In this document: positions 40,230-51,410 of the stretch, piece after piece | Position numbering within the stretch: the first letter of the stretch is position 1 | Layout of the letters: the number at the start of each line of letters is the position of its first letter | Origin: Rhizobacter sp. | GTDB lineage: Bacteria; Pseudomonadota; Gammaproteobacteria; Burkholderiales; Burkholderiaceae_C | Direction: 5' to 3' | NCBI GenBank assembly: GCA_023954175.1 | Contig: JAMLIM010000005.1 | Coordinates: 1-64,000, forward strand | Length of the DNA: 64,000 nucleotides | The notes under the pieces: model-generated | The model's database searches: none | What the model saw: only the letters and a program-made list of their open reading frames with translations | What the model was told of the DNA's origin: nothing | Position numbers and translations under genes: made by a program

Positions 40230-42040
40230 GTCTTGCCCTGCCCGAGGTCGTAGCCCGGGTCGCGCCGCCTTGCGCGCCGCCGCCACCAGCGCCAGATCAG
40301 CCAAGGCAGGCCGACGACCGTCAGCACGGCCCAGACGATCGTCGCGTAATCGGCCGGCGTCCAGCGCGGCGGCAGCAGGTCGGGGTCGCGCAGATCCTCG
40401 GGGAAGGGCCGCGGCGGTACCGGCACGATCTGCATCAACGCCGGGTCGTTCGGCACCAGGGTGCGGTATTCCCAGGTCGAGACCGCGGGCGCGTCGCCGA
40501 ACGCGCGGCTCGACGGGAATTGCGGGAAGCGCAGGAATGCGAGCCCCACCACATCCTTCGCGAGCATCGCCGCGAGCTTGCCCTCGGGCGGCTGCGGCGG
40601 GGCGCCGGAAGCGAGCGCGAGCAGGCTGGCGAACGCCTCCTCGAGCGCGGCGGCCGGCATCAGCCGCGTCTGGTCGGTACGCAGGTAGTCGAACGCGAGC
40701 TTGGCCTTGCCGATCGACATGTCCTTCAGCGCGATGAACGGATAGCCGAGCCACGCGAGCACGCGGCTGCTCGGCCCGCGCGCCGGCACGTCCCAGCCGA
40801 GCGCGCGCAGCGTGTCGACGCTGATCGATGCGCAATTCTGGTTCGGGTGGTAGTAGACGAGCTGGTGCCGGTAGAACTGGTTGTAGACGCGGTTCAGCGC
40901 CGACTGCACGAGCACCGCCGCGCGCTCGTCGTCGAGCACCGCGACGAGCATCGTCGACGGCCGGTACCAACCCTGGCCCGCGTTCAGGTCGGCGAGGTAG
41001 TTGTCGAGCGGCACCGGCGCGGCGATGATGCCCTTCTCGCTTTCGACGTCGAGCGAATAGAAGTTGTTGACGAGCCAGTCGCCGATGTTGCCGTCGGCCT
41101 GCACGCGGCCGGTGACGATCGCGAAGTGCCCGCCGTGCGCCTCGTCATCGTCGCCCTGCGCGCCGTTGACCATCAGGCCGAGCACGGGCTTGCCGACCCA
41201 TTTGCCGGTGTCGCCCGGCCGTTGCCAGAGCGTCATGGCGGCGTACGGGCTTTGCGCGCCGCCCTGGGGCATCTCGCGCATCAGCGTGCGCATCGCCTGC
41301 GTCGCATCCCCCGCGGGCAACGCGCGCGTGGCGGGCGCGTCGGGGCCGAAGGCGAAATCCTCGGGCCAGACCGAACGCGCGACGAAGCCCTCGGGGGTGA
41401 GCGTGCCGCGCAGCATCAGCGGGCGCGACGCGAAGAACTTGATCGACGACGCGTCCGCGTAGGAGCGGTTGAGCGCGATCTTCGGCACGAACTTGAACGG
41501 CATCGCGCCGGACGACGTGATCAGTTCCTTGCCGTCGGGCGCGAGCCGTGCATCGCGGATGCGTTGCGGCGCGGCGACCCAGACCAGCGGCGGATAGTCG
41601 AGCGCCGCGTCGGGCGCCCGCGTCGACGCCCAGTGCTCGACGTCGTCGAAGGCGCGCACGCCGGGCTCGTAGCCCGCGAGCGGCAGCCCGGACTTGGGCA
41701 CGGCAACCGTTTCGCCGCGGAAGTACCAGGCCGCCTGACGCGACGGCGGCGACGCGCCCGCGCCGGCGATCGACAGCGAGAACGCTTTCGCGTCGTAGAG
41801 ACCGAGCCAGCCGTCGGTCACGGCGTTCGCGATCGCGTTGGCGTTGGCGTTGACATTCGTGGCTGGCGCCGCTGCACCGGTCGCACCCGCGCCACCCGTG
41901 GCATCAACGGCCTGCGCCGCACCACAGGCGAGCGACACGCTGATGATCATCGCGCCCGCCACACGGCGACGCGACGCGGTCCGGCCCCGTTCAGCAGCAT
42001 CGGCACCGTCCGAAGCCTCCGGCCGACGACGCGCGTTCAC
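40226..42040 (-). CDS. Exported membrane-tethered protein of unknown function, possible NlpC/P60-like peptidase
   Basis: 604 residues from GTG 42040, which overlaps the previous stop as [29 protein letters not shown] signal peptide (cleavage about 44) is followed by an Asn/Ala tract (62-73). The body has [10 protein letters not shown] (302-311) and [20 protein letters not shown] (about 397-416), which together resemble the His and Asn-Cys motifs of NlpC/P60- or DUF4105-type folds. One membrane helix near 565-585 and an Arg-rich tail end the protein. I do not recognise a named family, so the peptidase idea is tentative. Confidence 0.8.
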   Translation of the reverse strand: MNARRRPEASDGADAAERGRTASRRRVAGAMIISVSLACGAAQAVDATGGAGATGAAAPATNVNANANAIANAVTDGWLGLYDAKAFSLSIAGAGASPPSRQAAWYFRGETVAVPKSGLPLAGYEPGVRAFDDVEHWASTRAPDAALDYPPLVWVAAPQRIRDARLAPDGKELITSSGAMPFKFVPKIALNRSYADASSIKFFASRPLMLRGTLTPEGFVARSVWPEDFAFGPDAPATRALPAGDATQAMRTLMREMPQGGAQSPYAAMTLWQRPGDTGKWVGKPVLGLMVNGAQGDDDEAHGGHFAIVTGRVQADGNIGDWLVNNFYSLDVESEKGIIAAPVPLDNYLADLNAGQGWYRPSTMLVAVLDDERAAVLVQSALNRVYNQFYRHQLVYYHPNQNCASISVDTLRALGWDVPARGPSSRVLAWLGYPFIALKDMSIGKAKLAFDYLRTDQTRLMPAAALEEAFASLLALASGAPPQPPEGKLAAMLAKDVVGLAFLRFPQFPSSRAFGDAPAVSTWEYRTLVPNDPALMQIVPVPPRPFPEDLRDPDLLPPRWTPADYATIVWAVLTVVGLPWLIWRWWRRRARRRDPGYDLGQGKT

Positions 42041-42897
42041 GCGACGAGCACCGCATCGGCCTGCATCGCGAGGCAGCCCTTGGCATCGCGCGCCCAAAGG
42101 CTCAGGTTGGCGCTGTCGGCGTCGCGCCCGCAGAGTGCGAATGGCGCGGTATCGAAGAGCGGCTGCAACGCCCGAAACGAGAAGCGCGCAAGTTGCGCGC
42201 CCGGACGCTCGCGCCGCAGCAGGTCGACGAGCAGCGTCGCGATCAACGGGCCATGAACGACGAGGCCGGGATAGCCCTCCACCTCGCGCACATAGCTGCG
42301 GTCGTAGTGGATGCGGTGGCCGTTGAAGGTGAGCGCGGAGTAGCGAAACAGCAGCACCGGGTCGGGCGTGATGGCCCGCGCGAAGTGTTCGTCCGTCGGC
42401 GCCAGCGACGGGTCGGCGGCCGGCGTCGGGTTCGGCTTCGATGTCGGCGCGGCGCGGTAGACGATGTCATGTTCCTCGCGCAATGCCACGCCCTCGGCAC
42501 CCGCGATCGCGTGCTCGACGCGCACGAAGGCGAGCGGCCCGCTGCGTCCGGTCTTGGTCTGGATGTCGGCGATGCGCGAGGTGCGCGTCACCGCTTCGCC
42601 GATGTGCAGCGGCCGGATGAACTCGAAGCGTCCGCCGGCCCACATGCGTCGCGGCAGCGCGATCGGCGGCAGGAAGCCGCCGCGCCGGGCGTGCCCATCC
42701 TCCCCCAAGGCCGACTGGCGATCGTGCGGCAGGAAGAAGAGCCAGTGCCACAGCGGCGCCAGCGCGTCGCCTTCGCGCGGCTCGGGGTCGTCGCGGTCCA
42801 GCGTCGCGGCCAGCGCCCGCACCGGCGCGGCGTGAACGCGGTCCGTCGCGACCGTTTCGCGGTCGATCCAATCCTCGATTCGAAGCGCTCCGCTCAT
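42037..42897 (-). CDS. MaoC-like acyl-CoA hydratase (mesaconyl-C4/itaconyl-CoA hydratase type)
   Basis: 286 residues from ATG 42897. Two hot-dog domains. The first has LPPIALPRRMWAGGRFEFIRP (written in part), characteristic of 3-methylfumaryl/mesaconyl-C4-CoA hydratases. The second holds ALTFNGHRIHYDRSY and YPGLVVHGPL with the catalytic Asp/His pair of the hydratase-2 motif. Probably hydrates a branched unsaturated C5 acyl-CoA; the exact substrate is uncertain. No cognate lyase is in the window. 43 nt after fdx. Confidence 0.87.
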   Translation of the reverse strand: MSGALRIEDWIDRETVATDRVHAAPVRALAATLDRDDPEPREGDALAPLWHWLFFLPHDRQSALGEDGHARRGGFLPPIALPRRMWAGGRFEFIRPLHIGEAVTRTSRIADIQTKTGRSGPLAFVRVEHAIAGAEGVALREEHDIVYRAAPTSKPNPTPAADPSLAPTDEHFARAITPDPVLLFRYSALTFNGHRIHYDRSYVREVEGYPGLVVHGPLIATLLVDLLRRERPGAQLARFSFRALQPLFDTAPFALCGRDADSANLSLWARDAKGCLAMQADAVLVA

Positions 42898-42940
42898 TGC
42901 TGATCCTGCACCGCGCGCAGCGTCGGCATCGGCCGCACGC

Positions 42941-43279
42941 TCAGTGCTTCTCCTTCGCATGATTGATCGTGTATTTCGGTATGTCGACCGTCACGTCCCG
43001 GTCCGCCAGCAGCGCCTGGCACGACAGGCGGGACTGCGGCTCCAGGCCCCAGGCGCGGTCGAGCAGGTCCTCCTCGCTCTCTTCGATCTCGCCGAGCGAC
43101 TCGAAGCCTTCGCGCACGACGACGTGGCAGGTGGTGCAGGCGCACGACAGTTCGCAGGCGTGCTCGATCTCGATCCCGGCGTCGAGCAGCGCGCGGCAGA
43201 TCGACGTGCCGACGCCGGCCTCGATGCGCGCACCGTCGGGGCAGCATTCGGAGTTGGGCAGCACGGTGATGATCGGCAT
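42941..43279 (-). CDS. fdx: ISC-type 2Fe-2S ferredoxin
   Basis: 112 residues. Adrenodoxin-like ferredoxin supplying electrons for cluster assembly. Ligands C42, C48, C51 and C87 match E. coli Fdx exactly (HACELSCACTTC and RLSCQA). The C-terminal KYTINHAKEKH end is typical. Sixteen nt after hscA. No iscX follows it here. Confidence 0.96.
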   Translation of the reverse strand: MPIITVLPNSECCPDGARIEAGVGTSICRALLDAGIEIEHACELSCACTTCHVVVREGFESLGEIEESEEDLLDRAWGLEPQSRLSCQALLADRDVTVDIPKYTINHAKEKH

Positions 43280-43295
43280 GCGTGGCGCTCGCGGC

Positions 43296-45167
<1,872 letters not shown>

Positions 45168-45171
45168 GGCG

Positions 45172-45690
45172 CTATTGTCCCAGCGCTTCGAGCCGGGCAT
45201 CGACATCGCTCGCGAAGCGCTCGACGAACATCAGGGCCCGCACCTGCCCGGCGGCGGCCGTCGCGTCGCGACGCTCGTCCAGGGTCGATGCCAGTTCGGC
45301 CAGCAGCGCCCGATGCTCGGCCGCGACTTCGGCCGCGAGCGATTCGACGGCATCGAGGCTCGATGCGTCCTCCAGCGCTTCGCGCCACGCCATCTGCTTG
45401 ATGAGGAAGTCCGCCGGCATCGCGGTGTTGCTCTCGGCGTCGATCGCTGCGCCCCGCAGGCCGCACAGGTAGGCGGCCCGCTTGAGCGGGTCCTTCAGGC
45501 GCTGGTAGGCCTCGTTGACGCGCATCGCCCACTGCATCGCCACGCGCTGCGCGGCCGCACCTTCGGCGGCGAATCGATCCGGGTGGACGTCGGCCTGCAA
45601 GGCGCGCCAACGCGCGTCGAGCGTCGCCCGATCCTGCGCGAAGCATTGCGCAACGCCGAAGAGCGTGAAGTCGTCGTCGGAGAGTTTCAT
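45172..45690 (-). CDS. hscB: Fe-S cluster co-chaperone HscB
   Basis: 172 residues. J-domain at about 1-75 with the HPD tripeptide in [11 protein letters not shown], then a three-helix IscU-binding domain. Stimulates HscA ATPase and delivers IscU. The start lies only 6 nt after the T-run of an intrinsic terminator, so translation must begin on transcripts that read through it. Confidence 0.96.
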   Translation of the reverse strand: MKLSDDDFTLFGVAQCFAQDRATLDARWRALQADVHPDRFAAEGAAAQRVAMQWAMRVNEAYQRLKDPLKRAAYLCGLRGAAIDAESNTAMPADFLIKQMAWREALEDASSLDAVESLAAEVAAEHRALLAELASTLDERRDATAAAGQVRALMFVERFASDVDARLEALGQ

Positions 45691-45696
45691 CGCACC

Positions 45697-45724
45697 AAAA
45701 AAACAGCGCGGCCGGCAGCCGCGC
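45697..45724 (-). terminator. Intrinsic terminator inside the isc operon, between iscA and hscB
   Basis: Perfect 7-bp GC stem GCGCGGC / GCCGCGC (45706-45712 and 45718-45724) with a 5-nt loop; on the minus strand it is followed, after two nt, by seven T (45703-45697). This is the best terminator in the window, yet hscB begins six nt later in the same direction. It would let iscRSUA be made in excess over hscBA-fdx. Confidence 0.85.
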
Positions 45725-45745
45725 TTGCCTTCGCCTTGCGGCGCA

Positions 45746-46069
45746 CTAGACCCGGAACGACTCGCCGCATCCGCAGCGGTCCTTCTCCTTCGGGTTGCGG
45801 AACTTGAAGCCCTCGTTGAGGCCCTCGCGCACGAAGTCGAGTTCGGTGCCGTCGAGGTAGGGCAGGCTCTTAGGGTCGACCAGCACCTTCACGCCATGCC
45901 CCTCGAAAACGACGTCCTCGGGCGAGAGATCGTCGGCGTATTCGAGCTTGTAGGCCATGCCGGAACAACCGGTGGTCTTGACGCCCAGGCGCACGCCGAC
46001 GCCCTTGCCGCGCTTGTCGATGAAGCGCGACACGTGGCGCGCTGCTGCTTCGGTCAGAGTGACTGCCAT
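45746..46069 (-). CDS. iscA: A-type Fe-S carrier IscA
   Basis: 107 residues, family length. The three conserved cysteines are in GCSGMAY and the C-terminal RCGCGESF. Carries or delivers Fe-S clusters to apoproteins. Sixteen nt after iscU and followed by the operon's internal terminator. Confidence 0.97.
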   Translation of the reverse strand: MAVTLTEAAARHVSRFIDKRGKGVGVRLGVKTTGCSGMAYKLEYADDLSPEDVVFEGHGVKVLVDPKSLPYLDGTELDFVREGLNEGFKFRNPKEKDRCGCGESFRV

Positions 46070-46085
46070 GATTTGATTCGTCCGT

Positions 46086-46469
46086 TCAGTGCTTGCGCGC
46101 TTTGTAGTCGTTGACGGCGGCCTTGATCGCGTCTTCGGCGAGGATCGAGCAATGGATCTTGACCGGCGGCAACGCGAGTTCCTGTGCGATCTGCGTGTTC
46201 CTGATCGTCAGCGCCTCGTCGAGTGATTTGCCCTTGACCCACTCGGTGACGAGCGAGCTCGACGCGATCGCCGAGCCGCAGCCGTAGGTCTTGAACCTTG
46301 CGTCCTCGATCAAGCCGGTTGCCGGATCGACCTTGATCTGCAGCTTCATCACGTCGCCGCAGGCCGGTGCGCCGACCATGCCGGTGCCGATGCTGTCGTC
46401 GCCCTTGTCGAAGGAGCCGACGTTGCGCGGGTTCTCGTAGTGCTCGATGACTTTTTCACTGTAGGCCAT
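46086..46469 (-). CDS. iscU: Fe-S cluster scaffold IscU
   Basis: 127 residues. Scaffold on which clusters are built. Three cluster cysteines are in [20 protein letters not shown] and IHCSILAED, and the HscA-recognition motif LPPVK immediately precedes the last one. Twenty-three nt after iscS. Confidence 0.98.
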   Translation of the reverse strand: MAYSEKVIEHYENPRNVGSFDKGDDSIGTGMVGAPACGDVMKLQIKVDPATGLIEDARFKTYGCGSAIASSSLVTEWVKGKSLDEALTIRNTQIAQELALPPVKIHCSILAEDAIKAAVNDYKARKH

Positions 46470-46492
46470 GATGATTCTCCAATTCGTTCAGT

Positions 46493-47707
46493 TCAGTGGG
46501 CTGCCCATTGCACGGCGCTTACGTCGATACCGTCCTTGAACATCTCCCACAGCGGTGAAAGCTCGCGTAGCTTGGCGACGTTCTCGGTGATCGTCGCGAT
46601 CGCATAGTCGATCTCCTCGACCGTCGTGAAGCGACCGATCGTCATGCGCAGCGACGAATGAGCGAGCTCGTCGCTGCGGCCCAGCGCACGCAGCACGTAG
46701 CTCGGCTCCAGGCTTGCCGAGGTGCAGGCCGAGCCCGACGACACCGCGAGGCCCTTGATGCCCATGATCAGCGACTCGCCCTCGACGTAGTTGAACGAGA
46801 TGTTGAGGTTGTGCGGCACACGCCGCTCGAGGTCGCCATTGACGAAGACCTGCTCGATGACCTGCAACCCCGAAAGCAGCCGCTGCTGCAGCATCCGGAT
46901 GCGCTCGTTCTCCGCGCCCATCTCCTCGCGCGCGATGCGAAACGCCTCGCCCATGCCGACGATCTGGTGCGTCGGCAAGGTGCCCGAGCGCATGCCGCGC
47001 TCGTGGCCGCCGCCGTGCATCTGCGCCTCGATCCGCACGCGCGGCTTCCTGCGCACGTAGAGCGCGCCGATGCCCTTGGGGCCATAGCTCTTGTGCGACG
47101 CGAGGCTCATCAGATCGACCGGCAGCGTCGCCAGATCGATCGCGATCTTGCCCGTCGCCTGCGCCGCGTCGACGTGAAAGACGATGCCGCGCTCACGGCA
47201 GAGGGCACCGATCGCCGCGATGTCCTGGATCACGCCGATCTCGTTGTTGACGGCCATCACCGACGCCACGATCGTGTCCTTGCGCAGCGCCGACCTGAAC
47301 ACGTCGAGATCGAGCAGGCCGTCTTCCCTGACGTCGAGGTAGGTCACCTCGAAGCCCTGGCGCTCGAGCTCGCGCATCGTGTCGAGCACCGCCTTGTGTT
47401 CGGTCTTGACGGTGACGAGGTGCTTGCCGCGCGTCTTGTAGAAGTGCGCGGCGCCCTTGAGCGCAAGGTTGTTCGATTCGGTCGCGCCCGAGGTCCAGAC
47501 GATCTCGCGCGGGTCGGCGCCGATCAGCGCGGCGACCTGGGCGCGGCTCTTCTCGACGATCTCTTCGGCCTCCCAGCCCCAGGCGTGGCTGCGCGACGCC
47601 GGGTTGCCGAAATGCTCGCGCAGCCAGGGAATCATCGCCTCGACGACGCGCGGGTCCACCGGGCTCGTCGCGCCGTAGTCCATGTAGATGGGGAAATGCG
47701 GTGTCAT
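46493..47707 (-). CDS. iscS: Cysteine desulfurase IscS
   Basis: 404 residues from ATG 47707 ([16 protein letters not shown]). PLP enzyme taking sulfur from cysteine for Fe-S clusters and tRNA thiolation. The PLP lysine is in [12 protein letters not shown], the persulfide cysteine in [14 protein letters not shown], and EHKAV and VNNEIG are conserved. Ninety-three nt after iscR; a longer in-frame start in that gap is not supported. Confidence 0.97.
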   Translation of the reverse strand: MTPHFPIYMDYGATSPVDPRVVEAMIPWLREHFGNPASRSHAWGWEAEEIVEKSRAQVAALIGADPREIVWTSGATESNNLALKGAAHFYKTRGKHLVTVKTEHKAVLDTMRELERQGFEVTYLDVREDGLLDLDVFRSALRKDTIVASVMAVNNEIGVIQDIAAIGALCRERGIVFHVDAAQATGKIAIDLATLPVDLMSLASHKSYGPKGIGALYVRRKPRVRIEAQMHGGGHERGMRSGTLPTHQIVGMGEAFRIAREEMGAENERIRMLQQRLLSGLQVIEQVFVNGDLERRVPHNLNISFNYVEGESLIMGIKGLAVSSGSACTSASLEPSYVLRALGRSDELAHSSLRMTIGRFTTVEEIDYAIATITENVAKLRELSPLWEMFKDGIDVSAVQWAAH

Positions 47708-47800
47708 GTCCTTGATTGTCGTTTTGCTGGGCGCGTGCGGCGGGCGCACGGCGCTATGCCCGCACGCGACGCGGCACTATTCGGGGCACTGCCCAGGGCC

Positions 47801-48334
47801 TTATTTCAATACCGCGCTGCCGAGCGCGAAGACCGAGTTCGGCGCCGTGATCTTGATCGGCTTGACGACCGGCTGCGACGAGATGGCGCGCTTGACCGGC
47901 TGCTCCTGCACCGACACGCCCTTGGCGAGCTGTTCGTCGACGAGCTTGCGCAGCGAGATGGAATCGAGGTATTCGATCATCTTGGTGTTCAGGCTCGCCC
48001 ACAGGTCGTGCGTCATGCAGCGTCCCGAGTCCTCGCCCATGCAGTTCTCGCGCCCCTGGCAGCCGGTGGCGTCGATCGGCTCATCGACGGCGACGATGAT
48101 GTCGGCAACCGTGATTTCGGCCGCCTTGCGGGCGAGCGAATAGCCGCCGCCCGGGCCGCGCGTGCTCTCGACGAGCTCGTGGCGGCGCAGCTTGCCGAAC
48201 AACTGCTCCAGATAGGAAAGCGAGATCTGCTGGCGCGCGCTGATCGCCGCCAGCGCTACCGGCCCGGTGTTTTCGCGCAGGGCCAAGTCGATCATCGCGG
48301 TCACCGCGAATCGGCCTTTGGTTGTCAATCGCAT
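47801..48334 (-). CDS. iscR: Fe-S-responsive transcriptional regulator IscR
   Basis: 177 residues. Rrf2-family winged helix (1-80, with PGGGYSLAR wing) and 2Fe-2S ligands C92, C98, C106 and H109; the spacing before the third cysteine is two residues longer than in E. coli IscR. The holo form represses the isc operon. Two IscR boxes overlap the promoter just upstream, so autoregulation is expected. Confidence 0.96.
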   Translation of the reverse strand: MRLTTKGRFAVTAMIDLALRENTGPVALAAISARQQISLSYLEQLFGKLRRHELVESTRGPGGGYSLARKAAEITVADIIVAVDEPIDATGCQGRENCMGEDSGRCMTHDLWASLNTKMIEYLDSISLRKLVDEQLAKGVSVQEQPVKRAISSQPVVKPIKITAPNSVFALGSAVLK

Positions 48335-48389
48335 GTCAAGCTCCTGTTCAGGGTGTACCCGGAAGGCCTGTGCTCAAACACGCGCGCCT

Positions 48390-48414
48390 GTACCCGAGTA
48401 ATTTAGTCAATCAT
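48390..48414. promoter_or_regulatory. IscR box, promoter-proximal copy
   Basis: The plus-strand TACCCGAGTAATTTAGTCAA core matches the type 1 IscR consensus (A/T-rich flank, YYYGACTR, four A/T, YAGTCRR). It covers the -10 element and the start region of the iscR promoter, consistent with repression. Confidence 0.7.
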
Positions 48415-48439
48415 ATCTTATCCCGACTATTTTGGTCAA
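48410..48439 (-). promoter_or_regulatory. Sigma-70 promoter of the isc operon
   Basis: On the minus strand TTGACC (48439-48434) and TATGAT (48415-48410) are 18 nt apart. The expected start is near 48403, about 70 nt before the iscR ATG. Both elements are embedded in IscR boxes. Confidence 0.75.
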
Positions 48440-48443
48440 GATT
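48419..48443. promoter_or_regulatory. IscR box, upstream copy
   Basis: The plus-strand CCCGACTATTTTGGTCAAG (48422-48440) matches the core of the type 1 consensus at nearly every fixed position and overlaps the -35 element. It is about 30 bp (three helical turns) from the other box, so both can be occupied on one face of the DNA. Confidence 0.7.
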
Positions 48444-48556
48444 GCCCCGGAAAGTTCCGTCGATCTGGCCGCGCGCGAGGTCGGCGCTTGCCTTGGCTCA
48501 ACTGCGCCCGCGCCCGCTACAGTGATGCTCGGGCGTCTTGCCGCCACCACCCGACC

Positions 48557-49651
48557 TTGACCCCCGCCGCCATCACCCGCACCAGCCAACGAGAGTGGAA
48601 GCTCTCGGGCAGCTGGACCGTGCACGGGCTCGGCAGCCTGGCACACGAGCTCGACGACGAGCCGGGCGAGGCGGGCGAAGTGGTGCTCGACGGCGCCGGG
48701 CTCGAAGCGATCGACACGGCCGGCGCCTGGGTGCTTCAAGGCTGGCTGAACCGGCGCGCCGCGCAGGCCACCCGGCACGACTGGCCGCCCAGGCTCGACA
48801 AGCTCATGTCGGTCGTCGCCGCGCACCCGGAGGCGAAGGTCGTGCCCGCGCCGCGGCGCACGCCGCTGGCGCGCGTCGGCCGCCGCGCCTTCACCGCGTG
48901 GCAACAGGCGCAGGGCATGCTGCGCTTCAACGGCGAGATCGCGCTCGCGGCGCTGCGCATGCTCGCCCACCCGCGGCGCTTCCGTTTGCGCACGATGCTG
49001 CGCAACGTCCAGATCGGCGGCTTCGACGCGCTGCCGATCATCGGCCTGACCTCGTTCCTGCTCGGCGTCGTCGTCGCCTACCAGGGCGCGGACCAGCTCA
49101 GGCACTACGGCGCGAACATCTTCGTCGTCGAGCTCGTCGGCTACTCGATGCTGCGCGAATTCGCGCCGCTGATCACGGCCATCATCATCGCCGGCCGATC
49201 GGGCTCGGCCTATGCGGCCCAGATCGGCACCATGCTCGTGACCGAAGAGGTGGATGCGATGCGCACGCTCGGCATCGACCCGATCGAGCTGCTCGTGCTG
49301 CCCAAGATCGCCGCGCTCGCGATCGCGCTGCCGCTGCTGACGGTGTTTGCCGACGTGACCGGTGTGATCGGCGGCATGATCATGGCGCGCGCCCAGCTCG
49401 ACGTCGGTTTCTACGAATTCATCGATCGCTTCGGGCGCGAGTTGCGTGGCTCCTCGCTGCTGATCGGCATCGGCAAGTCGTGGGTGTTCGCGATCATCAT
49501 CGCGGTGATCGGCTGCTTCCAGGGCTTTCGCACGCGCGGCAGCGCCGACAGCGTCGGGCGCCAGACGACGCTCGCCGTCGTGCAGTCGATCTTCATCGTC
49601 ATCGTCGCGGACGCGCTGTTCTCGATCGCGTTCAGCGCGATCGGCATCTGA
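48557..49651 (+). CDS. mlaE: MlaE-type permease with fused STAS (MlaB-like) domain
   Basis: 364 residues from TTG 48557, the best of several poor starts; no ATG precedes the domain and no clear Shine-Dalgarno is seen. Residues about 12-85 form a STAS domain (VVLDGAGLEAIDTAGAW), the role of separate MlaB elsewhere. Residues 130-360 are the MlaE permease with five helices, GFDALPIIGLTSFLLGVV and the GRSGSAYAAQIGTM and EVDAMRTLGIDP motifs. Works with the following ATPase and MCE protein in lipid transport between the membranes. A TACAGT -10-like site lies at 48518-48523. Confidence 0.88.
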   Translation: MTPAAITRTSQREWKLSGSWTVHGLGSLAHELDDEPGEAGEVVLDGAGLEAIDTAGAWVLQGWLNRRAAQATRHDWPPRLDKLMSVVAAHPEAKVVPAPRRTPLARVGRRAFTAWQQAQGMLRFNGEIALAALRMLAHPRRFRLRTMLRNVQIGGFDALPIIGLTSFLLGVVVAYQGADQLRHYGANIFVVELVGYSMLREFAPLITAIIIAGRSGSAYAAQIGTMLVTEEVDAMRTLGIDPIELLVLPKIAALAIALPLLTVFADVTGVIGGMIMARAQLDVGFYEFIDRFGRELRGSSLLIGIGKSWVFAIIIAVIGCFQGFRTRGSADSVGRQTTLAVVQSIFIVIVADALFSIAFSAIGI

Positions 49652-49654
49652 CGC

Positions 49655-50437
49655 ATGGCCTCGAACGACGACGACCAGGTGATCGCGATGCGCGGCATCT
49701 GCACGCGCTTTGGCAGCCACGTGGTGCACGAGGACCTGGATCTCGAGGTGCGGCGCGGCGAGGTGTTCGCGATCGTCGGCGGCAGCGGCTCGGGCAAGAC
49801 GGTGCTGATGCGCGAGATGCTGATGCTGCACGCGCCGAGCGCCGGCTCGGTGCGCGTGCTCGGCAACGACCTCGCCGCGCTCGACGACGAGCAGGCGCTT
49901 GCGCTGCGCCGCCGCTGGGGCGTGATGTTCCAGCGCGGCGGCCTGTTCAGCGCGCTCACGGTGCGCGAGAACGTCGGCCTGCCGCTGCGCGAAACCAGCA
50001 CGCTCGACGATGCGCTGATCGACGGCATCGCGGAGTGGAAGCTCTCGCTGACCGGCCTGCCGCCCGACACCGGGCTGAAGTTCCCCGGTGAACTCAGCGG
50101 CGGCATGCTGAAGCGGGCGTCGCTCGCGCGCGCGATCGCGCTCGACCCGGAGCTGCTGTTCCTCGACGAGCCGACCTCGGGGCTCGATCCCGCGAGCTCG
50201 GCCGGCGTCGACGAGCTGATCCGCCGCATGCACGCGCTCTATGGCCTGACGATCGTCCTCATCACGCACGACCTGGACTTGATGTGGCAGGTGTGCGACC
50301 GTGTCGCCGTGATCGGCGAGCGCCGGGTGCTCGCGATCGGCTCGATGCAGGAGCTGTCGCAACACGCGCATCCGATCGTGCGCGGATACTTCGACGATCC
50401 GCGCGCCAGGAATGCGCGCAACCGGGCGCAGGCCTAG
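49655..50437 (+). CDS. mlaF: MlaF-type ABC ATPase
   Basis: 260 residues. Walker A GGSGSGKT (42-49), signature LSGGM (147-151), Walker B LLFLDEP (167-173) followed by TSGLDP, and switch His in LITHDLD. Energises lipid transport by the MCE complex. Three nt after the permease gene. Confidence 0.94.
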   Translation: MASNDDDQVIAMRGICTRFGSHVVHEDLDLEVRRGEVFAIVGGSGSGKTVLMREMLMLHAPSAGSVRVLGNDLAALDDEQALALRRRWGVMFQRGGLFSALTVRENVGLPLRETSTLDDALIDGIAEWKLSLTGLPPDTGLKFPGELSGGMLKRASLARAIALDPELLFLDEPTSGLDPASSAGVDELIRRMHALYGLTIVLITHDLDLMWQVCDRVAVIGERRVLAIGSMQELSQHAHPIVRGYFDDPRARNARNRAQA

Positions 50438-50453
50438 GAAGGCGGGAGCGGCA

Positions 50454-51410
50454 GTGGAAGACAAGGTGAACTACACGCTGGTCGGCGCCTTCGTGCTCGC
50501 GCTCGGCGCAGCGCTGGTCGCCGGCGTGCTGTGGTTGGCGGCGGGCATCGGCGGGCACAAGCGCTACGACCCGTACCAGGCGGTGATGAACGAATCGGTC
50601 GCCGGGCTCAACATCAACGCCCCGGTGAAGTACCTCGGCGTCGACGTCGGCAAGGTGCAGAGCATCGCGATCGACACCGATCATCCGCAGCAGGTGCGCG
50701 TGATGTTCGAGATCGAACGCGGCACGCCGATCACCGAGGACACCCTCGCGGTGCTCAAGACGCAGGGGCTGACCGGCATCGCCTACGTCGAGCTGAGCGG
50801 CGGCCGCCCGGACTCGCCGCCGCTCGTCGCGAAGGACGGATCGGTGCCGACGATAGGCACCCGACCCTCGCTCACCGCGCGGCTGGAGGCCGATGTCGCC
50901 ACCGTGCTCGCCGGCATCAACCGTACGTCGACGGCCATCACCGCGACGCTCGACGCCAAAAACCGCGAAGCCCTTGCGCGCACGCTGGCCGACACCGCGA
51001 CGCTGATGCACACTCTCGCCGCGCAGCAGGCCACCATCAGCGAAGGCATCCAGAACACGGCGCGTGCCGCGCGCAACACGGCGCGCGCGACCGAGCAGCT
51101 TGCCCCTGCGGTCGAGCAACTCGGCCCTGCGATCGAGCGCATCACGCAAAGCGCGGCGTCGGTGCAGAAGATGGCCGACGAGATCGCGCGCACCGGCGTC
51201 GACGCGCGCGTCGCGGTCGATGCCGCCGCGAGCGGCGTGCGCCGCTTCAACGCCGAGACCCTGCCGGAGTTCGACCGCCTGCTCGCGCAGCTCAACCAGC
51301 TCGCCGGTTCGTTGCGCCGCCTGAGCGAGCAGACCGAACGCAACCCGTCGAGCCTGCTGCTCGGCGCACCGACGCTTCCCCCGGGCCCCGGAGAAAAGGC
51401 CAGCCCATGA
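50454..51410 (+). CDS. mlaD: MCE-domain protein, MlaD/PqiB type
   Basis: 318 residues from GTG 50454 with GGGAG upstream. One N-terminal membrane helix (about 7-29), an MCE domain at about 38-118 (NAPVKYLGVDVGKVQSI, LKTQGLTGIAYVEL), then a long helical region of about 180 residues that could form a periplasmic channel stalk. Longer than E. coli MlaD (183 residues). Coupled to the next gene by ATGA. Confidence 0.92.
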   Translation: MEDKVNYTLVGAFVLALGAALVAGVLWLAAGIGGHKRYDPYQAVMNESVAGLNINAPVKYLGVDVGKVQSIAIDTDHPQQVRVMFEIERGTPITEDTLAVLKTQGLTGIAYVELSGGRPDSPPLVAKDGSVPTIGTRPSLTARLEADVATVLAGINRTSTAITATLDAKNREALARTLADTATLMHTLAAQQATISEGIQNTARAARNTARATEQLAPAVEQLGPAIERITQSAASVQKMADEIARTGVDARVAVDAAASGVRRFNAETLPEFDRLLAQLNQLAGSLRRLSEQTERNPSSLLLGAPTLPPGPGEKASP

